Of a DNA stretch of 64,000 nucleotides, positions 33,475 through 44,090 are shown in pieces. Made by a program: the position numbers and the translations under genes. The stretch's first letter is position 1, and each line of letters opens with the position of its first letter. The stretch is from Roseomonas sp. (lineage in GTDB: Bacteria; Pseudomonadota; Alphaproteobacteria; Acetobacterales; Acetobacteraceae): the NCBI GenBank assembly GCA_020249435.1, contig JADCFQ010000005.1, forward strand, positions 179,413 to 243,412, given 5' to 3'. Below the pieces are notes generated by a model. It worked only from the letters and a program-made list of their open reading frames with translations. It had not been told where the DNA came from and searched no databases.

Positions 33475-34788
33475 ATGTCGCTTTACACCTCAATGAACAC
33501 AGCCGTGAGTGGTATGAACGCGCAATCCCGCGCACTTGGGCACATTTCGGACAATATCGCCAATTCACAGACGGTTGGGTTCAAGCGGACCGATACGAAT
33601 TTCGTTTCCTACATTACGGAAAGCAATTTGGATGTGCATCGGCCCGGCACGGTGCTGGCGCGACCAGACTTCACCAACCAGGTGCAGGGCACCCTTGAGC
33701 AGGTAGAAAATCCGCTGTCGCTGGCGATTTCCGGTCAGGGCTTCTTCCCAGTGTCCTTGCCATCCAGCACCAATATCGACGGCACCAAGAATTTTGACTT
33801 GCGCAGCTTCTACACGCGCGCTGGGGACTTTAACCGCGATCGTGCGGGCTACTTGGTCAATGGATCCGGCTATGTAGCGCAGGGCTGGCCGGTGACCAAC
33901 GGCATCGTGGACACGTCGCAGCTGGTTCCCATCAGGGTCCTGGAAGATGTATTCAGCCCCGTGCCCACGGGAGATTTGGCCTTCTCCGGTAACTTGCCTG
34001 CTGGCGGAACAACTGCGCAAAGCACTTCCATTCAGGTGATCGACTCGCTCGGCCGCGCACGGTCGCTGAACCTGACATTCACTCCTTCTGCCGCGCCGAA
34101 TGACAACACCTGGACCTTGTCGATCGATGCGCCGCAGGCTGTACCGCCCGCCCTTGGCTCAATAAATATGCTCTTTAGCCCGGATGGCGCCTCCGTCCAT
34201 CCGGACGGCACCCTTGAGGAGTTTGGTACTCCGACGGGCACTTTCACCGGCAGCGCTGGCGGTGCAGGCGTTCCCGCAACGGTCACTTTCGAAGCCGATT
34301 TCGGCCAGGGGTTGCAGACCATGGTCCTCAATCTCGGCAGCTTCGGCACGACCGCGGGATTGACCCAGTTTTCTTCCAATGGCTCTGCCGGTCTTGGTAT
34401 CAACAGCTTTGAGCAGGATGGGATTCCGCTTGGTGCATTTTCTTCTGTCACCACGCAGAGCAATGGCGATGTTCGTGTCAATTACGACAATGGCCAGGCC
34501 CGCGTCGTGGCGCGGATTCCCGTGGCGGTGTTCAGGGATGCGGATAAGCTGGAACATGTGGACGGACAAGCTTTTGTGCGTACCGCCGAAAGCGGCGAGG
34601 CGCGCATTGTCCAAGCCGGTGAAGATGGCGCTGGGGCTTTTTCCGCGCGCGCTGTGGAGCGTTCCAACGTGGACATCGCTTCTGAATTTTCGAAGCTGAT
34701 CCTGGCGCAGCGTGCCTATTCGGCGAATACGCGCATTGTTTCCACTGTGGATGAGCTTCTGCAGGAAACACTCAACATGCGGCGCTAA
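33475..34788 (+). CDS. flgE: FlgE, hook protein
   Basis: 437 residues. The N-terminal rod/hook motif is MSLYTSMNTAVSGMNAQSRA with DNIANSQTVGFKR, and the C-terminal helix has FSKLILAQRAYSANTRIV. Between them lie hook-specific beta domains (about residues 70-360). It forms the universal joint. The ATG at 33475 is fixed by homology and by TTGGAG upstream. The gene is directly downstream of a near-consensus sigma-54 promoter. Confidence 0.96.
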   Translation: MSLYTSMNTAVSGMNAQSRALGHISDNIANSQTVGFKRTDTNFVSYITESNLDVHRPGTVLARPDFTNQVQGTLEQVENPLSLAISGQGFFPVSLPSSTNIDGTKNFDLRSFYTRAGDFNRDRAGYLVNGSGYVAQGWPVTNGIVDTSQLVPIRVLEDVFSPVPTGDLAFSGNLPAGGTTAQSTSIQVIDSLGRARSLNLTFTPSAAPNDNTWTLSIDAPQAVPPALGSINMLFSPDGASVHPDGTLEEFGTPTGTFTGSAGGAGVPATVTFEADFGQGLQTMVLNLGSFGTTAGLTQFSSNGSAGLGINSFEQDGIPLGAFSSVTTQSNGDVRVNYDNGQARVVARIPVAVFRDADKLEHVDGQAFVRTAESGEARIVQAGEDGAGAFSARAVERSNVDIASEFSKLILAQRAYSANTRIVSTVDELLQETLNMRR

Positions 34789-34822
34789 GGCCGCATGAGG
34801 CATCATTGAGGGGCTTAGAGCC

Positions 34823-36349
34823 ATGAGCATTGACGCCGCCCTGCTGATCGCAAGATCCGGTCTGCTGCACACGCAGCGAGCCTTGTCTAATGCCGCGGAT
34901 AATGTGGCGAATGCCGAAGCCGAAGGCTACACGCGGAAACGGATCGTTGGAGGCGCTGTTTCCGCAGTCGGCCAGGGCATGGGCGTGCGCAGCCTTGGCC
35001 CGATGCGAGAGGTTGATGCGGCCCTTGTCAATGAAATGAACAAGCGTAAATCCGAGCTGAGCGCCGCCGAGTTGCGCGATTCGGTTTTGGCGCGCATTGA
35101 TGAGGCACATGGTGATCCCGCCAAGAGCGAAGGTCTTGGTGACTTGGTCGGCAAGCTGCGTTCCAGCTTTGTCGAGTTGCGCGCAGATCCGGCGCAAGTA
35201 GTGAAGCAGCAGGCTGTTGTTCTAAAAGCCGGGCAGAATCTGGTGGATCGTTTCAATGATCTTTCACGTGTTGTCGGGGAGGCACGCCAATCGGCGCATG
35301 ACGGCGTTGTCACTGAATTGAAGCTTATCAATTCCACCTTGCGCGAAATCGCTTCCTTGACCCGCAGTGTGGTCGAGCGAAACGGGGCGGGTATGCCCAC
35401 CGCCGATATTGAGGATCAGCGCGACATAGCGCTTGCGAGGCTGAGCGAAATTATTGCCTTCAAGGTTGTTCGGCAGGAAAATGGTGGACTGATTCTATTG
35501 GGCACCGGCGGGGTAACTTTCCCCTTGAGCGAAACGGCCGATGCTTTTTCCGTGGCGTCCGCAGTCATCGCCCCGCAGGTCTATTATGGTGGTAGCGGCA
35601 CTATTCCGCCGATCATGATGGCTGGCACGGATGTTACCCCTGGTATGCTGGGGGGGCGCCTTGGCGAATACCTTAGGCTGCGTGATCAGACTCTGCCGCG
35701 CTATCAGGCGGAGCTTGACATCGCCGCCGCGGAGGTCGCGGATCGCTTTGAAGAGGTCGGTCTTAGGCTGTTTATTGACCCCAATAGGATTCCGCCAGAT
35801 TTCAGCGGCCCTGATCCGAATCTGCCATATGTTGGCGGACCACAAATCGGCTTCGCCAACCGGATTAAACTAAGCAGTGTCGTAAGCTCAGATGTCAGAC
35901 TTCTGCGCGATGGTACACATGCAACACCCGGCTTCACGCCCAATCCCGTAGGGGGGCCTGCCGGTTTCACCACTTTGATTGACCGGATTCTGAATCATAG
36001 TTTCGGGGCTACGGACCCGCTGGGGGCGAATTGGGGCGGCTTCCGCACGACCGGGCTTGGTCCTGATGGCTCGCTTTCCAGCCCATTTGGCGCACCGCAG
36101 ACGATTGAGGACTACGGTATCATCGTCACGGCCGCACATACGGGCGACAGCGCCGCAGCTAGCAGCGCGGTGGGCATTGCCGAGCAATTGAGCGACGGAC
36201 TTGAAGCGCGCTTCACGCGCCAGTCACGCGTTAATGTGGATAGTGAGATGGCGTCCCTTGTCCAACTCCAAAACGCCTATGCCGCCAATGCTCGTGTGAT
36301 GAGCACCGCGCAGACCATGTGGGACACTCTTTTCGGATCGGTACGATAA
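34823..36349 (+). CDS. flgK: FlgK, hook-filament junction protein 1
   Basis: 508 residues. The N-terminus SGLLHTQRALSNAADNVANA with AEGYTRKRI and the C-terminal RQSRVNVDSEMASLVQLQNA plus AARVMSTAQTMWDTLFG-like end are the FlgK signatures. It joins hook and filament. It follows flgE after 34 bases and precedes flgL by three bases, so the three are one operon. Confidence 0.94.
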   Translation: MSIDAALLIARSGLLHTQRALSNAADNVANAEAEGYTRKRIVGGAVSAVGQGMGVRSLGPMREVDAALVNEMNKRKSELSAAELRDSVLARIDEAHGDPAKSEGLGDLVGKLRSSFVELRADPAQVVKQQAVVLKAGQNLVDRFNDLSRVVGEARQSAHDGVVTELKLINSTLREIASLTRSVVERNGAGMPTADIEDQRDIALARLSEIIAFKVVRQENGGLILLGTGGVTFPLSETADAFSVASAVIAPQVYYGGSGTIPPIMMAGTDVTPGMLGGRLGEYLRLRDQTLPRYQAELDIAAAEVADRFEEVGLRLFIDPNRIPPDFSGPDPNLPYVGGPQIGFANRIKLSSVVSSDVRLLRDGTHATPGFTPNPVGGPAGFTTLIDRILNHSFGATDPLGANWGGFRTTGLGPDGSLSSPFGAPQTIEDYGIIVTAAHTGDSAAASSAVGIAEQLSDGLEARFTRQSRVNVDSEMASLVQLQNAYAANARVMSTAQTMWDTLFGSVR

Positions 36350-36352
36350 GCC

Positions 36353-37417
36353 ATGAATGGTATCAGCCTGATTGGACGTATTGACCAGAACGCAAGCATA
36401 TTGCGGGAACGTTTATCGCAGCTTGGCGAACAGGTTTCGACAGGCCGCAAGGGCACCTCCTACGCGGCACTTGATACTGACGCGCCGAAAAGCATGGATT
36501 TGCGTGCGGAGATGACGCGGCGTGGAGCCTACCAAAGCGCAATCTCCCAGACACTTTCGAAGATCCAAGTCACGCAGGATGTCTTGGACCGTATTGGGGC
36601 TATTGCGGAGAAATTCGCGGCAGGCACCGCCAAGCTGATGGGGGTGACAAAAGCTGAGGAAATACAGATTCAGGCGGGACAGGCCAAGGCCGCGCTTAAG
36701 GAAGTGGCGAACCTGCTGAACGAGAAGTTCAATGGTGACTTTTTGTTCGGCGGATCCGATGCGCATCAACCGCCCATCCCCGATCCGGACAACATCCTGA
36801 CCAGTGGCATGGCCGCCGGGATTGCCACCGAGGTCGGGTTGCTCACCAGCGCCAATGCAGCCACTGTACTTGCCAATACCAAAGCCTTGGCACAGTCGAA
36901 TGTTGCAGGGGTTACGCCTTTTTCGGATTTTCTCTCTACTGGCCCAGGAGCGACTGAGGGTCGGCGCAACCTGCTGAGCAGTGACGGTGCGCGGATGGAC
37001 TACGGCCTCTTTGCCAACAGGAATGGGGCAGTTGTCAGCAGCGGCGAAACAACCGGGTCCTGGGCAAGGGATCTTATGCGTGGGCTGGCCAGTATCGCGG
37101 CCCTCACACCAGGGCAAAGCCAGCTTGGTGAAGGTTACACCGAGTTCGTCACGACCGTGCAGCAGGGATTGAAATCGGCTGTCAATGCGCTCGCCTTGGA
37201 GCGTGGGTCACTCGGTGTCGTCGAAGAATCGATCCAAAGCAAGTACGATCTGCACGAGCGCGTTACGCTTAGTCTCACACTTCAGGTGAGCGACGTTGAG
37301 GAGGTGGATATGGCAAAGACCATCACCAGCTTCCAAACAACGCAAACACAGCTTGAAGCTTCCTATCGCGCCATGTCCATCGCCCAGCAATTGAGCCTGA
37401 CGCGCTTCCTCTCCTAA
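36353..37417 (+). CDS. flgL: FlgL, hook-filament junction protein 3
   Basis: A 354-residue flagellin-like protein. N-terminal helices carry RLSQLGEQVSTGRKGTSYAA and the C-terminal helix contains VEEVDMAKTITSFQTTQTQL with YRAMSIAQQLSLTRFLS at the end. It forms the second junction layer. It starts three bases after flgK. A 424-base non-coding region separates it from flagellin. Confidence 0.9.
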   Translation: MNGISLIGRIDQNASILRERLSQLGEQVSTGRKGTSYAALDTDAPKSMDLRAEMTRRGAYQSAISQTLSKIQVTQDVLDRIGAIAEKFAAGTAKLMGVTKAEEIQIQAGQAKAALKEVANLLNEKFNGDFLFGGSDAHQPPIPDPDNILTSGMAAGIATEVGLLTSANAATVLANTKALAQSNVAGVTPFSDFLSTGPGATEGRRNLLSSDGARMDYGLFANRNGAVVSSGETTGSWARDLMRGLASIAALTPGQSQLGEGYTEFVTTVQQGLKSAVNALALERGSLGVVEESIQSKYDLHERVTLSLTLQVSDVEEVDMAKTITSFQTTQTQLEASYRAMSIAQQLSLTRFLS

Positions 37418-37841
37418 CGGCGCTCTTTAGGCTCCTTTTAGTGGGGATATTTCTGCGCGCAGTCCCGCGCACCATGCGGCAAGCGCCTTTCACCCTCTTG
37501 CCGTACAAGAAGTGCGCGGCGTCACCTTCATTTTTATCCAATTTTTCGGCGAGGAGACGCACGGTCCAAATCAACCTGCGGCTGACAAAGATAAGCGTAT
37601 TCCTAGTATTTTCTTGATGCCGATTAGTCGAGAATGAAAACTTCCTGATAAATACGAAAACCTTCGCATTCATGAAGAAGTTAAACTACTAATGCAGAAA
37701 AAATCCCAGCATTTACTGATTTTTTCAGTGATGATTCAACCCTTTCCGACATCATGAGGTCATTCGCAAGAAGCGGATGCAACCGGACCTTATCGCCACC
37801 TTGATTGGGGCAATGGTCGTGATGTGGAGGGGAATACCCCA
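37418..37841 (+). promoter_or_regulatory. Flagellin control region and probable long leader
   Basis: A 424-base gap, AT-rich in its second half. CGGCAAG (37477-37483) and CTTGCCG (37497-37503) form an inverted pair of the motif also seen before flgE and flgF. TGGGGATATTTCTGCG (37442-37457) is a weak sigma-54 candidate. ACTGA/TCAGT (37715-37729, T5 loop) is a small hairpin. GCCGATTA (37619-37626) resembles a sigma-28 -10 element but has no convincing -35. A long untranslated leader would suit regulation by FlbT, which in Caulobacter acts on the flagellin message 5' end. Confidence 0.4.
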
Positions 37842-38675
37842 ATGTCTTTGAATTCAGTCAATACCAATATCGGTTCCCAAGTGGCGCTCCAGTCGCTGAA
37901 CCGTACCAGCGATCAGCTTTCTGTCGTTCAGAAGCGTATCTCCACCGGCTTTCGTGTCGCCGATGCGAAGGATGATGGCGGCGCCTACGCTGTAGCGCAA
38001 ACCGTCCGAGCTGATGTGGCTGGCCTGACGGCGGCGAATGAGCAGTTGGGCGGTGTGAAGGGCGTCCTAGAGACAACCTTTGCGGCACTTGGCAAGGTGT
38101 CGGAGAGCATGGTTAAGGTGCGTGAGACCCTCACACGCTTGGCCGACGGCACGATCAATGATGATCAGCGTGCCCAGTATGAAGCCCAGTATACCGCACT
38201 GAAGACTCAGATCGAGAATTTCGTCGCGGATGCCACCTACAACGGCCGCACGCTGCTCAGCACCGATACTGGCGCGGGCGGTGGCGACATCACCTCTATT
38301 CGTAACGAATCTGGCGGCACCTTCACCATCACAGCGGTTAATGGGGCGACGGATCTGGTTGTGGATGCGGCACCGGCCGACGCCGCCGCTGCGCAGGCCG
38401 CTCTTGCCGCGGGCGGCAACTTCAAAACTGTCGAAGCCAAAATCGCCGATGCGCTCAATCAGTTTGGCGCCGACAGCAACTATATTGACGGTCAGATCCG
38501 CTACAACAAGGACAAGATTGACGCCATGGAAGGCGGCCTTGGCGCCCTGGTTGATGCTGACTTGGCAAAGGAAAGTGCGAAATTGCAGTCGCTGCAGATC
38601 AGGCAGCAGCTTGGCACACAGGCGCTTTCGATTTCCAACCAGGCACCGCAGACCCTGCTCAGCCTGTTCCGTTAA
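37842..38675 (+). CDS. fliC: Flagellin
   Basis: A 277-residue flagellin. The conserved N-terminal D0/D1 helices are MSLNSVNTNIGSQVALQSLN and RTSDQLSVVQKRISTGFRVA. The C-terminal helices include SLQIRQQLGTQALSISNQAP and end QTLLSLFR. The variable surface region is very short (about residues 150-195), giving a compact alphaproteobacterial flagellin. GGAGG precedes the ATG at 37842. It is the only flagellin gene in the window. flbT and flaF follow, as in Caulobacter relatives. Confidence 0.96.
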   Translation: MSLNSVNTNIGSQVALQSLNRTSDQLSVVQKRISTGFRVADAKDDGGAYAVAQTVRADVAGLTAANEQLGGVKGVLETTFAALGKVSESMVKVRETLTRLADGTINDDQRAQYEAQYTALKTQIENFVADATYNGRTLLSTDTGAGGGDITSIRNESGGTFTITAVNGATDLVVDAAPADAAAAQAALAAGGNFKTVEAKIADALNQFGADSNYIDGQIRYNKDKIDAMEGGLGALVDADLAKESAKLQSLQIRQQLGTQALSISNQAPQTLLSLFR

Positions 38676-38682
38676 CATAGTC

Positions 38683-38708
38683 GGCGGCCTCGCCCTGGCG
38701 GGGCCGCC
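38683..38708 (+). terminator. Hairpin after flagellin
   Basis: GGCGGCCTCGC (38683-38693) pairs with GCGGGGCCGCC (38698-38708) over loop CCTG, with one G-T wobble, and TTCATCT follows. It lies eight bases after the flagellin stop and 20 before flbT, so it may partly terminate the abundant flagellin transcript and set a lower flbT-flaF level. Confidence 0.6.
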
Positions 38709-38728
38709 TTCATCTGCGGGAGACAAAA

Positions 38729-39160
38729 ATGTCCACCCTTGTTCTTGAACTCCGCCAAGGCGACATGATGATCGTCAATGGCGCGCCCATCCGCTTCCGA
38801 AATCGTGCCCGCATAGAACTCACCGCGCGCGCAAGGTTTCTGTTCGGCAAGCAATTGATGACGCCTGAGATGGCCAATTCACCGGCCCGGCGCATCTACT
38901 TCGCCCTGCAAACCGCCTATATCGGCGACCATGATGAAAGACGCGCCGGGCTCGATCTGGCGCGCGACCTCATCAGGGATTTTGGGGAAGCCACCACCTC
39001 CGGCATGGTGCGCGAATTGCTCGAACGCGCGCTGAAGGCGGCCGAAGCCGATCAATGCTATCAGGCGTTGAAGCTCGCACGGCGCGTGATGCGCCATGAG
39101 GAAGTGGTGCTGGGCCTGAGCCCGGTTGCCGCGGTCTCGGTGCCGGAGGATGTGGCATGA
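38729..39160 (+). CDS. flbT: FlbT, flagellin post-transcriptional regulator
   Basis: A 143-residue protein beginning STLVLELRQGDMMIVNGAPI, with the FlbT pattern RFRNRARIELTARARFLFGK and QLMTPEMANSPARRIYFALQ. FlbT binds the 5' leader of flagellin mRNA and destabilises it until the hook is complete in Caulobacter; in other species it promotes synthesis. GGGAG lies before the ATG. Its stop overlaps flaF (ATGA). Confidence 0.93.
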   Translation: MSTLVLELRQGDMMIVNGAPIRFRNRARIELTARARFLFGKQLMTPEMANSPARRIYFALQTAYIGDHDERRAGLDLARDLIRDFGEATTSGMVRELLERALKAAEADQCYQALKLARRVMRHEEVVLGLSPVAAVSVPEDVA

Positions 39161-39492
39161 ACATGATGCATGCCCGCCGCGCGTATCAAATGACGCGCCA
39201 GGCGATGGACCCGCGAGAGCAGGAAGCGGATGTCTTCCGCCGCGTCACCGGCGGCCTGCGTGCGGCGCTGGAACAGGAAGGCATCGCGCGCGCGCGCGCC
39301 GTGGCCGATAATCGGCGCCTTTGGATCGCGCTTGATGCCTCGCTTCGTCACCCCGCCAATCAATTGCCGCAGGAAACCAAACTGACCATGTTGCAGGTGG
39401 GGCGCGCGGTGATGCGGGAAATGGAGAGCCCGGCGCCTGATCTCGGTTTCCTGATTGAGATCAATGAGCAATTGGCATCTGGCCTGCGGTAG
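39157..39492 (+). CDS. flaF: FlaF, flagellin synthesis regulator
   Basis: A 111-residue helical protein with the FlaF features MHARRAYQMTRQAMDPREQE, DVFRRVTGGLRAAL and RLWIALDASLRHPANQLPQE. FlaF is needed for flagellin translation or secretion in Caulobacter and acts opposite FlbT. The ATGA overlap with flbT ensures balanced production. It is the last gene of the flagellar island on this side. Confidence 0.92.
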   Translation: MNMMHARRAYQMTRQAMDPREQEADVFRRVTGGLRAALEQEGIARARAVADNRRLWIALDASLRHPANQLPQETKLTMLQVGRAVMREMESPAPDLGFLIEINEQLASGLR

Positions 39493-39544
39493 GAACTGAT
39501 GGGGCGGTTTCGCGTCGCGACCCGGGCGTGGTATCGGGCGCCTC

Positions 39545-40582
39545 ATGAGGCCCGATACCATCATCCTTGGCATTGAAAGCAGTTGCGACGAAACCGCCGC
39601 CGCATTGCTGCGCGCGGATGGCACCATCTTGGCCGAGGCGGTCTTCAGCCAATTGAAGGAGCACGCAGCCTTTGGTGGCGTGGTACCGGAAATTGCGGCG
39701 CGGGCGCATTTGCAGCATCTACCGGGGCTTGTGGCCGGCGTCATGACCAAGGCAGGGATCAACTACGCCGCGCTGGATGCGGTGGCCGCAACCACAGGCC
39801 CCGGCCTGATCGGCGGGCTGATCGTGGGCGCTTCCTTTGCTAAGGGCGTGGCGCTGGCGCATCGCCTGCCCTTCATCGCCATCAATCACCTGGAAGCGCA
39901 TGCGCTGACCGTGCGCCTCCCTGGCCTCATGCCCGGTGGGGCGCCGGCTTTCCCCTATTTGCTGCTGCTGCTGTCAGGCGGGCATTGCCAATGCGTGTTG
40001 GTGGAAGGGCTTGGCCGCTACCGGCGCCTTGGCACCACGCTTGATGACGCGGTGGGGGAGGCTTTTGACAAGGCAGCCAAGCTGCTCGGCCTGCCCTGGC
40101 CAGGTGGGCCGCATCTGGAACGCTTGGCCGGCGCGGGCGATCCCGCTGCGGTGGCCCTGCCGCGCCCGCTTCTGGGGCGGGCGGGGTGCGATTTTTCCTT
40201 CTCTGGCCTCAAAACCGCTGTGGCGCGGGCCGTCGCGCAGGGGCAAGCGCGGCCTGCGGATATCGCCGCCAGCTTTCAGGCGGCGGTGGCGGCAGTGCTG
40301 GCGGATCGCGCCAACCATGCGCTGGAGATGGCGCCCGGGGTGACGGCGCTGGTCGTGGCTGGCGGGGTTGCCGCTAATGGCGCGGTGCGCCTGGCGCTTG
40401 ATGGCGTCGCCACCGCCCGTGGCCTTCCCATGCTGGCCCCGCCGCTCAGGCTTTGCACCGATAATGCCGTGATGGTCGCCTGGGCGGGGCTTGAACGACT
40501 GCGGGGCGGCGCTACGGACCCGCTTTCCCACAATCCGCGCCCGCGCTGGCCGCTGGCAGAGCTTTCCCCGCCAGCGGGCTGA
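39545..40582 (+). CDS. tsaD: TsaD, tRNA t6A37 transferase
   Basis: A 345-residue ASKHA-family enzyme. Metal ligands H115 and H119 lie in [13 protein letters not shown]. The N-terminus [17 protein letters not shown] and the FAAVPEI-type segment [18 protein letters not shown] are typical, as is the late [14 protein letters not shown]. It transfers threonylcarbamoyl from the adenylate to A37 of tRNA together with TsaB and TsaE. It converges on eno with a nine-base gap. Confidence 0.96.
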   Translation: MRPDTIILGIESSCDETAAALLRADGTILAEAVFSQLKEHAAFGGVVPEIAARAHLQHLPGLVAGVMTKAGINYAALDAVAATTGPGLIGGLIVGASFAKGVALAHRLPFIAINHLEAHALTVRLPGLMPGGAPAFPYLLLLLSGGHCQCVLVEGLGRYRRLGTTLDDAVGEAFDKAAKLLGLPWPGGPHLERLAGAGDPAAVALPRPLLGRAGCDFSFSGLKTAVARAVAQGQARPADIAASFQAAVAAVLADRANHALEMAPGVTALVVAGGVAANGAVRLALDGVATARGLPMLAPPLRLCTDNAVMVAWAGLERLRGGATDPLSHNPRPRWPLAELSPPAG

Positions 40583-40591
40583 CCCCGCAGG

Positions 40592-41944
<1,353 letters not shown>

Positions 41945-41996
41945 CTAAGCGGCGCCCAAGCGCTATGGCTTGCCCGAAGTTGTGAAAGGACCACCC

Positions 41997-43508
41997 ATGC
42001 TGGATCGCCCGCACCCCACCCCGGCCGCCCCTTCGGCAGACCCCTTCGCGCTGGCCAAGGCGCTGTCCGGCCTGCATTTCATCGGTGGCGCCTATGTCCC
42101 GGCGCGCAGCGGCAAGACCTTCGCCGTGGTGAACCCGGCGACGGGCATTGAAGTGGCGCGCGCGGCGGAAGGCGATGCGGCGGATGTGGATGCGGCGGTG
42201 ACCAATGCCGCCAAGGCGCAGAAGGAATGGGCCAAGCTGCCGGCACGCAAGCGCGGCGCGCTGGTGCATCAATGCGCGGCCTTGCTGAAGGAACATGTGG
42301 ATGAATTGGGCCGGTTGATCGCGCTTGAAACCGGCAAGGCTTTGCGCACGGAAAGCCGCGTGGAAGCCAATGTTGTTGCTGATGTCTTCGAATTCTTCGG
42401 CGGCCTTGGCAGCGAATTGAAGGGCGAAAGCGTGCCCTTCGCACCCAATGTGCTTTCGGTGACGGTGCGGGAGCCGCTTGGCGTGGTGGGTGCCATCATT
42501 CCCTGGAATGTGCCCATGCTGCTGATGGCGCTGAAGGTTGCGCCGGCGCTGGTGGCGGGCAATGCCGTGGTGGTGAAAAGCGCGGAAGAAGCGCCGCTTG
42601 CGGTGCTCCGCATTTGCGAAATCATGAACCGCGTGCTGCCGCCGGGTGTCTTCAATATGGTGAGCGGCTTCGGCCCGGAATGCGGCGCGCCGCTGGTGGC
42701 GCATCCGCTCGTGAAGAAAGTCACCTTCACCGGGTCGGTTGAAACCGGCAAGATTGTCTATCGCGCGGCTGCAGAGAAGCTGATCCCGGTCACGCTGGAA
42801 TTGGGCGGCAAAAGCCCGATGATCGTCTTTGCCGATTGCGATTTTGACAAGACGGTCTCGGGTGCGCTGACCTCCATGCGCTTTACGCGCCAGGGGCAAA
42901 GCTGCACCGCGGCTTCCCGCATTTATGTGGAGGGGCCGATTTTTGATCGCTTCGTCACCGCCATGAAGGATGCGGTGAATGGCATGGTGATGGGCGACCC
43001 CTTGGATGAAAAGACCGATATCGGCACCATCATCAGCCAGGGTCAATTCGACAAGGTGAAGGGTTTTATTGCTGAGGGCACGGCGACCGCCGGCGCTACC
43101 GCGCATGTCTGCAGCCGCATGCCGGAAGACCCTGCGCTGAAGAAGGGCCTGTTCCTACAACCTGTGATCTTCACGGGCCTGACGCGCGAAAGCCGGCTGG
43201 TGCGGGAAGAAATCTTTGGCCCCGTGACGGTGATCCAGCCCTTTGACGACCCGGAAGCGGTGTTGGCCGAGGCGAATGATTCCGATTACGGCCTGGCTGC
43301 CAGCCTATGGACCAATAATCTGAAGGTCGGGCTTGATCTGGCGCATCGGCTGGAAGCGGGGCTGGTGCAGATCAACCAAAACCTGGTGGTGCAGGCCAAT
43401 CTTTCCTATGGTGGCGTGAAGCAATCCGGCCTGGGCAAGGAAGCGTCCTTGGAAGCCATGCTGGAACATTTCACCCATAAGAAGACCATTATGGTGAATA
43501 TGGGATAA
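41997..43508 (+). CDS. NAD(P)-dependent aldehyde dehydrogenase
   Basis: 503 residues. Cofactor-binding and catalytic features are intact: GVVGAIIPWNVPMLLMALKV, TFTGSVETGKIV, the general base glutamate in VTLELGGKSPMIV and the catalytic cysteine in RQGQSCTAASRI. The ATG at 41997 follows GAAAGGA, and an upstream TTG start is unlikely. Class is clear but substrate is not. No dedicated partner gene is beside it; the next gene is a small lipoprotein 11 bases away. The sulfopyruvate-decarboxylase-like genes 3.5 kb downstream raise sulfoacetaldehyde as one possibility. Confidence 0.9.
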   Translation: MLDRPHPTPAAPSADPFALAKALSGLHFIGGAYVPARSGKTFAVVNPATGIEVARAAEGDAADVDAAVTNAAKAQKEWAKLPARKRGALVHQCAALLKEHVDELGRLIALETGKALRTESRVEANVVADVFEFFGGLGSELKGESVPFAPNVLSVTVREPLGVVGAIIPWNVPMLLMALKVAPALVAGNAVVVKSAEEAPLAVLRICEIMNRVLPPGVFNMVSGFGPECGAPLVAHPLVKKVTFTGSVETGKIVYRAAAEKLIPVTLELGGKSPMIVFADCDFDKTVSGALTSMRFTRQGQSCTAASRIYVEGPIFDRFVTAMKDAVNGMVMGDPLDEKTDIGTIISQGQFDKVKGFIAEGTATAGATAHVCSRMPEDPALKKGLFLQPVIFTGLTRESRLVREEIFGPVTVIQPFDDPEAVLAEANDSDYGLAASLWTNNLKVGLDLAHRLEAGLVQINQNLVVQANLSYGGVKQSGLGKEASLEAMLEHFTHKKTIMVNMG

Positions 43509-43519
43509 GGGAGTTTTCC

Positions 43520-43972
43520 ATGGGGCGGTGGTTGGTAGCGGCGGTGTTGTTGGTGGGATTGGCGGGTTGCGCTCAACAGGCGCCGGAACCCGCGCCGCAG
43601 GCCATTCCTGAGCCGCCCGGCCCCGGGCTGGTGGGCTGGCGTTCCATTGGCTTCAACAATGAAATGTTTGAAAGCGGCTATGTGCAGGAACGCGAATTGA
43701 ACATTTCAGGCCCCGTGCGGCGGGCCTGGATCATGCTCAATTTGCGCGAATCCATACCCATTCCGGAAACGGGTGGGCGGGCGCTTTCGGTGCGCTTCAT
43801 TGGCGAGTATCGCTGTGCTGATCGCCAATGGCGCCCGCTGGAAGGTGCCTGGTTCGCGCGGCGCAATGCGCAGCAGCCGGTGCATGCGGAACGCCCGCGG
43901 CGCACTGGGTTCCGGGACGCAGCGCCGGGCACGCTGGGTGGGGCGTTTTTGGATGCGGCTTGCGGGTTGTGA
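43520..43972 (+). CDS. Small lipoprotein, possibly surface-adhesin-E-like
   Basis: 150 residues with a lipoprotein signal, GLAGCAQQ, lipobox cysteine at 17, then a proline-rich spacer. The mature part, with AWIMLNLRESIPIPETGGRA, GEYRCADRQWRPLEGAWF and a conserved-looking pair of cysteines, recalls the surface-adhesin-E-like beta domain, but similarity is weak. It is translated just after the aldehyde dehydrogenase and has typical host composition. Function unknown. Confidence 0.6.
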   Translation: MGRWLVAAVLLVGLAGCAQQAPEPAPQAIPEPPGPGLVGWRSIGFNNEMFESGYVQERELNISGPVRRAWIMLNLRESIPIPETGGRALSVRFIGEYRCADRQWRPLEGAWFARRNAQQPVHAERPRRTGFRDAAPGTLGGAFLDAACGL

Positions 43973-44090
43973 GGAAAGCGCGTTTGTTGGGTTTTAGTAG
44001 CTTAGAATGCGGCCGCTCGCTGGTTAAGATACAAATAGTGGTTACCTTGTCGCTGGTAATAAATTTTATGATACGAAGTGGATCAATTGC
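43973..44090. other. AT-rich boundary region
   Basis: 118 bases with clearly lower GC than the flanking genes to the left. It marks the left edge of the deviant block that includes the methyltransferase. I see no gene or clear promoter motif. Confidence 0.5.

Noticed and set aside
37619..37626. Sigma-28 -10 element GCCGATTA before flagellin
   Set aside because: No TAAA-type -35 at proper spacing, and a start there would still leave a leader of more than 200 bases.
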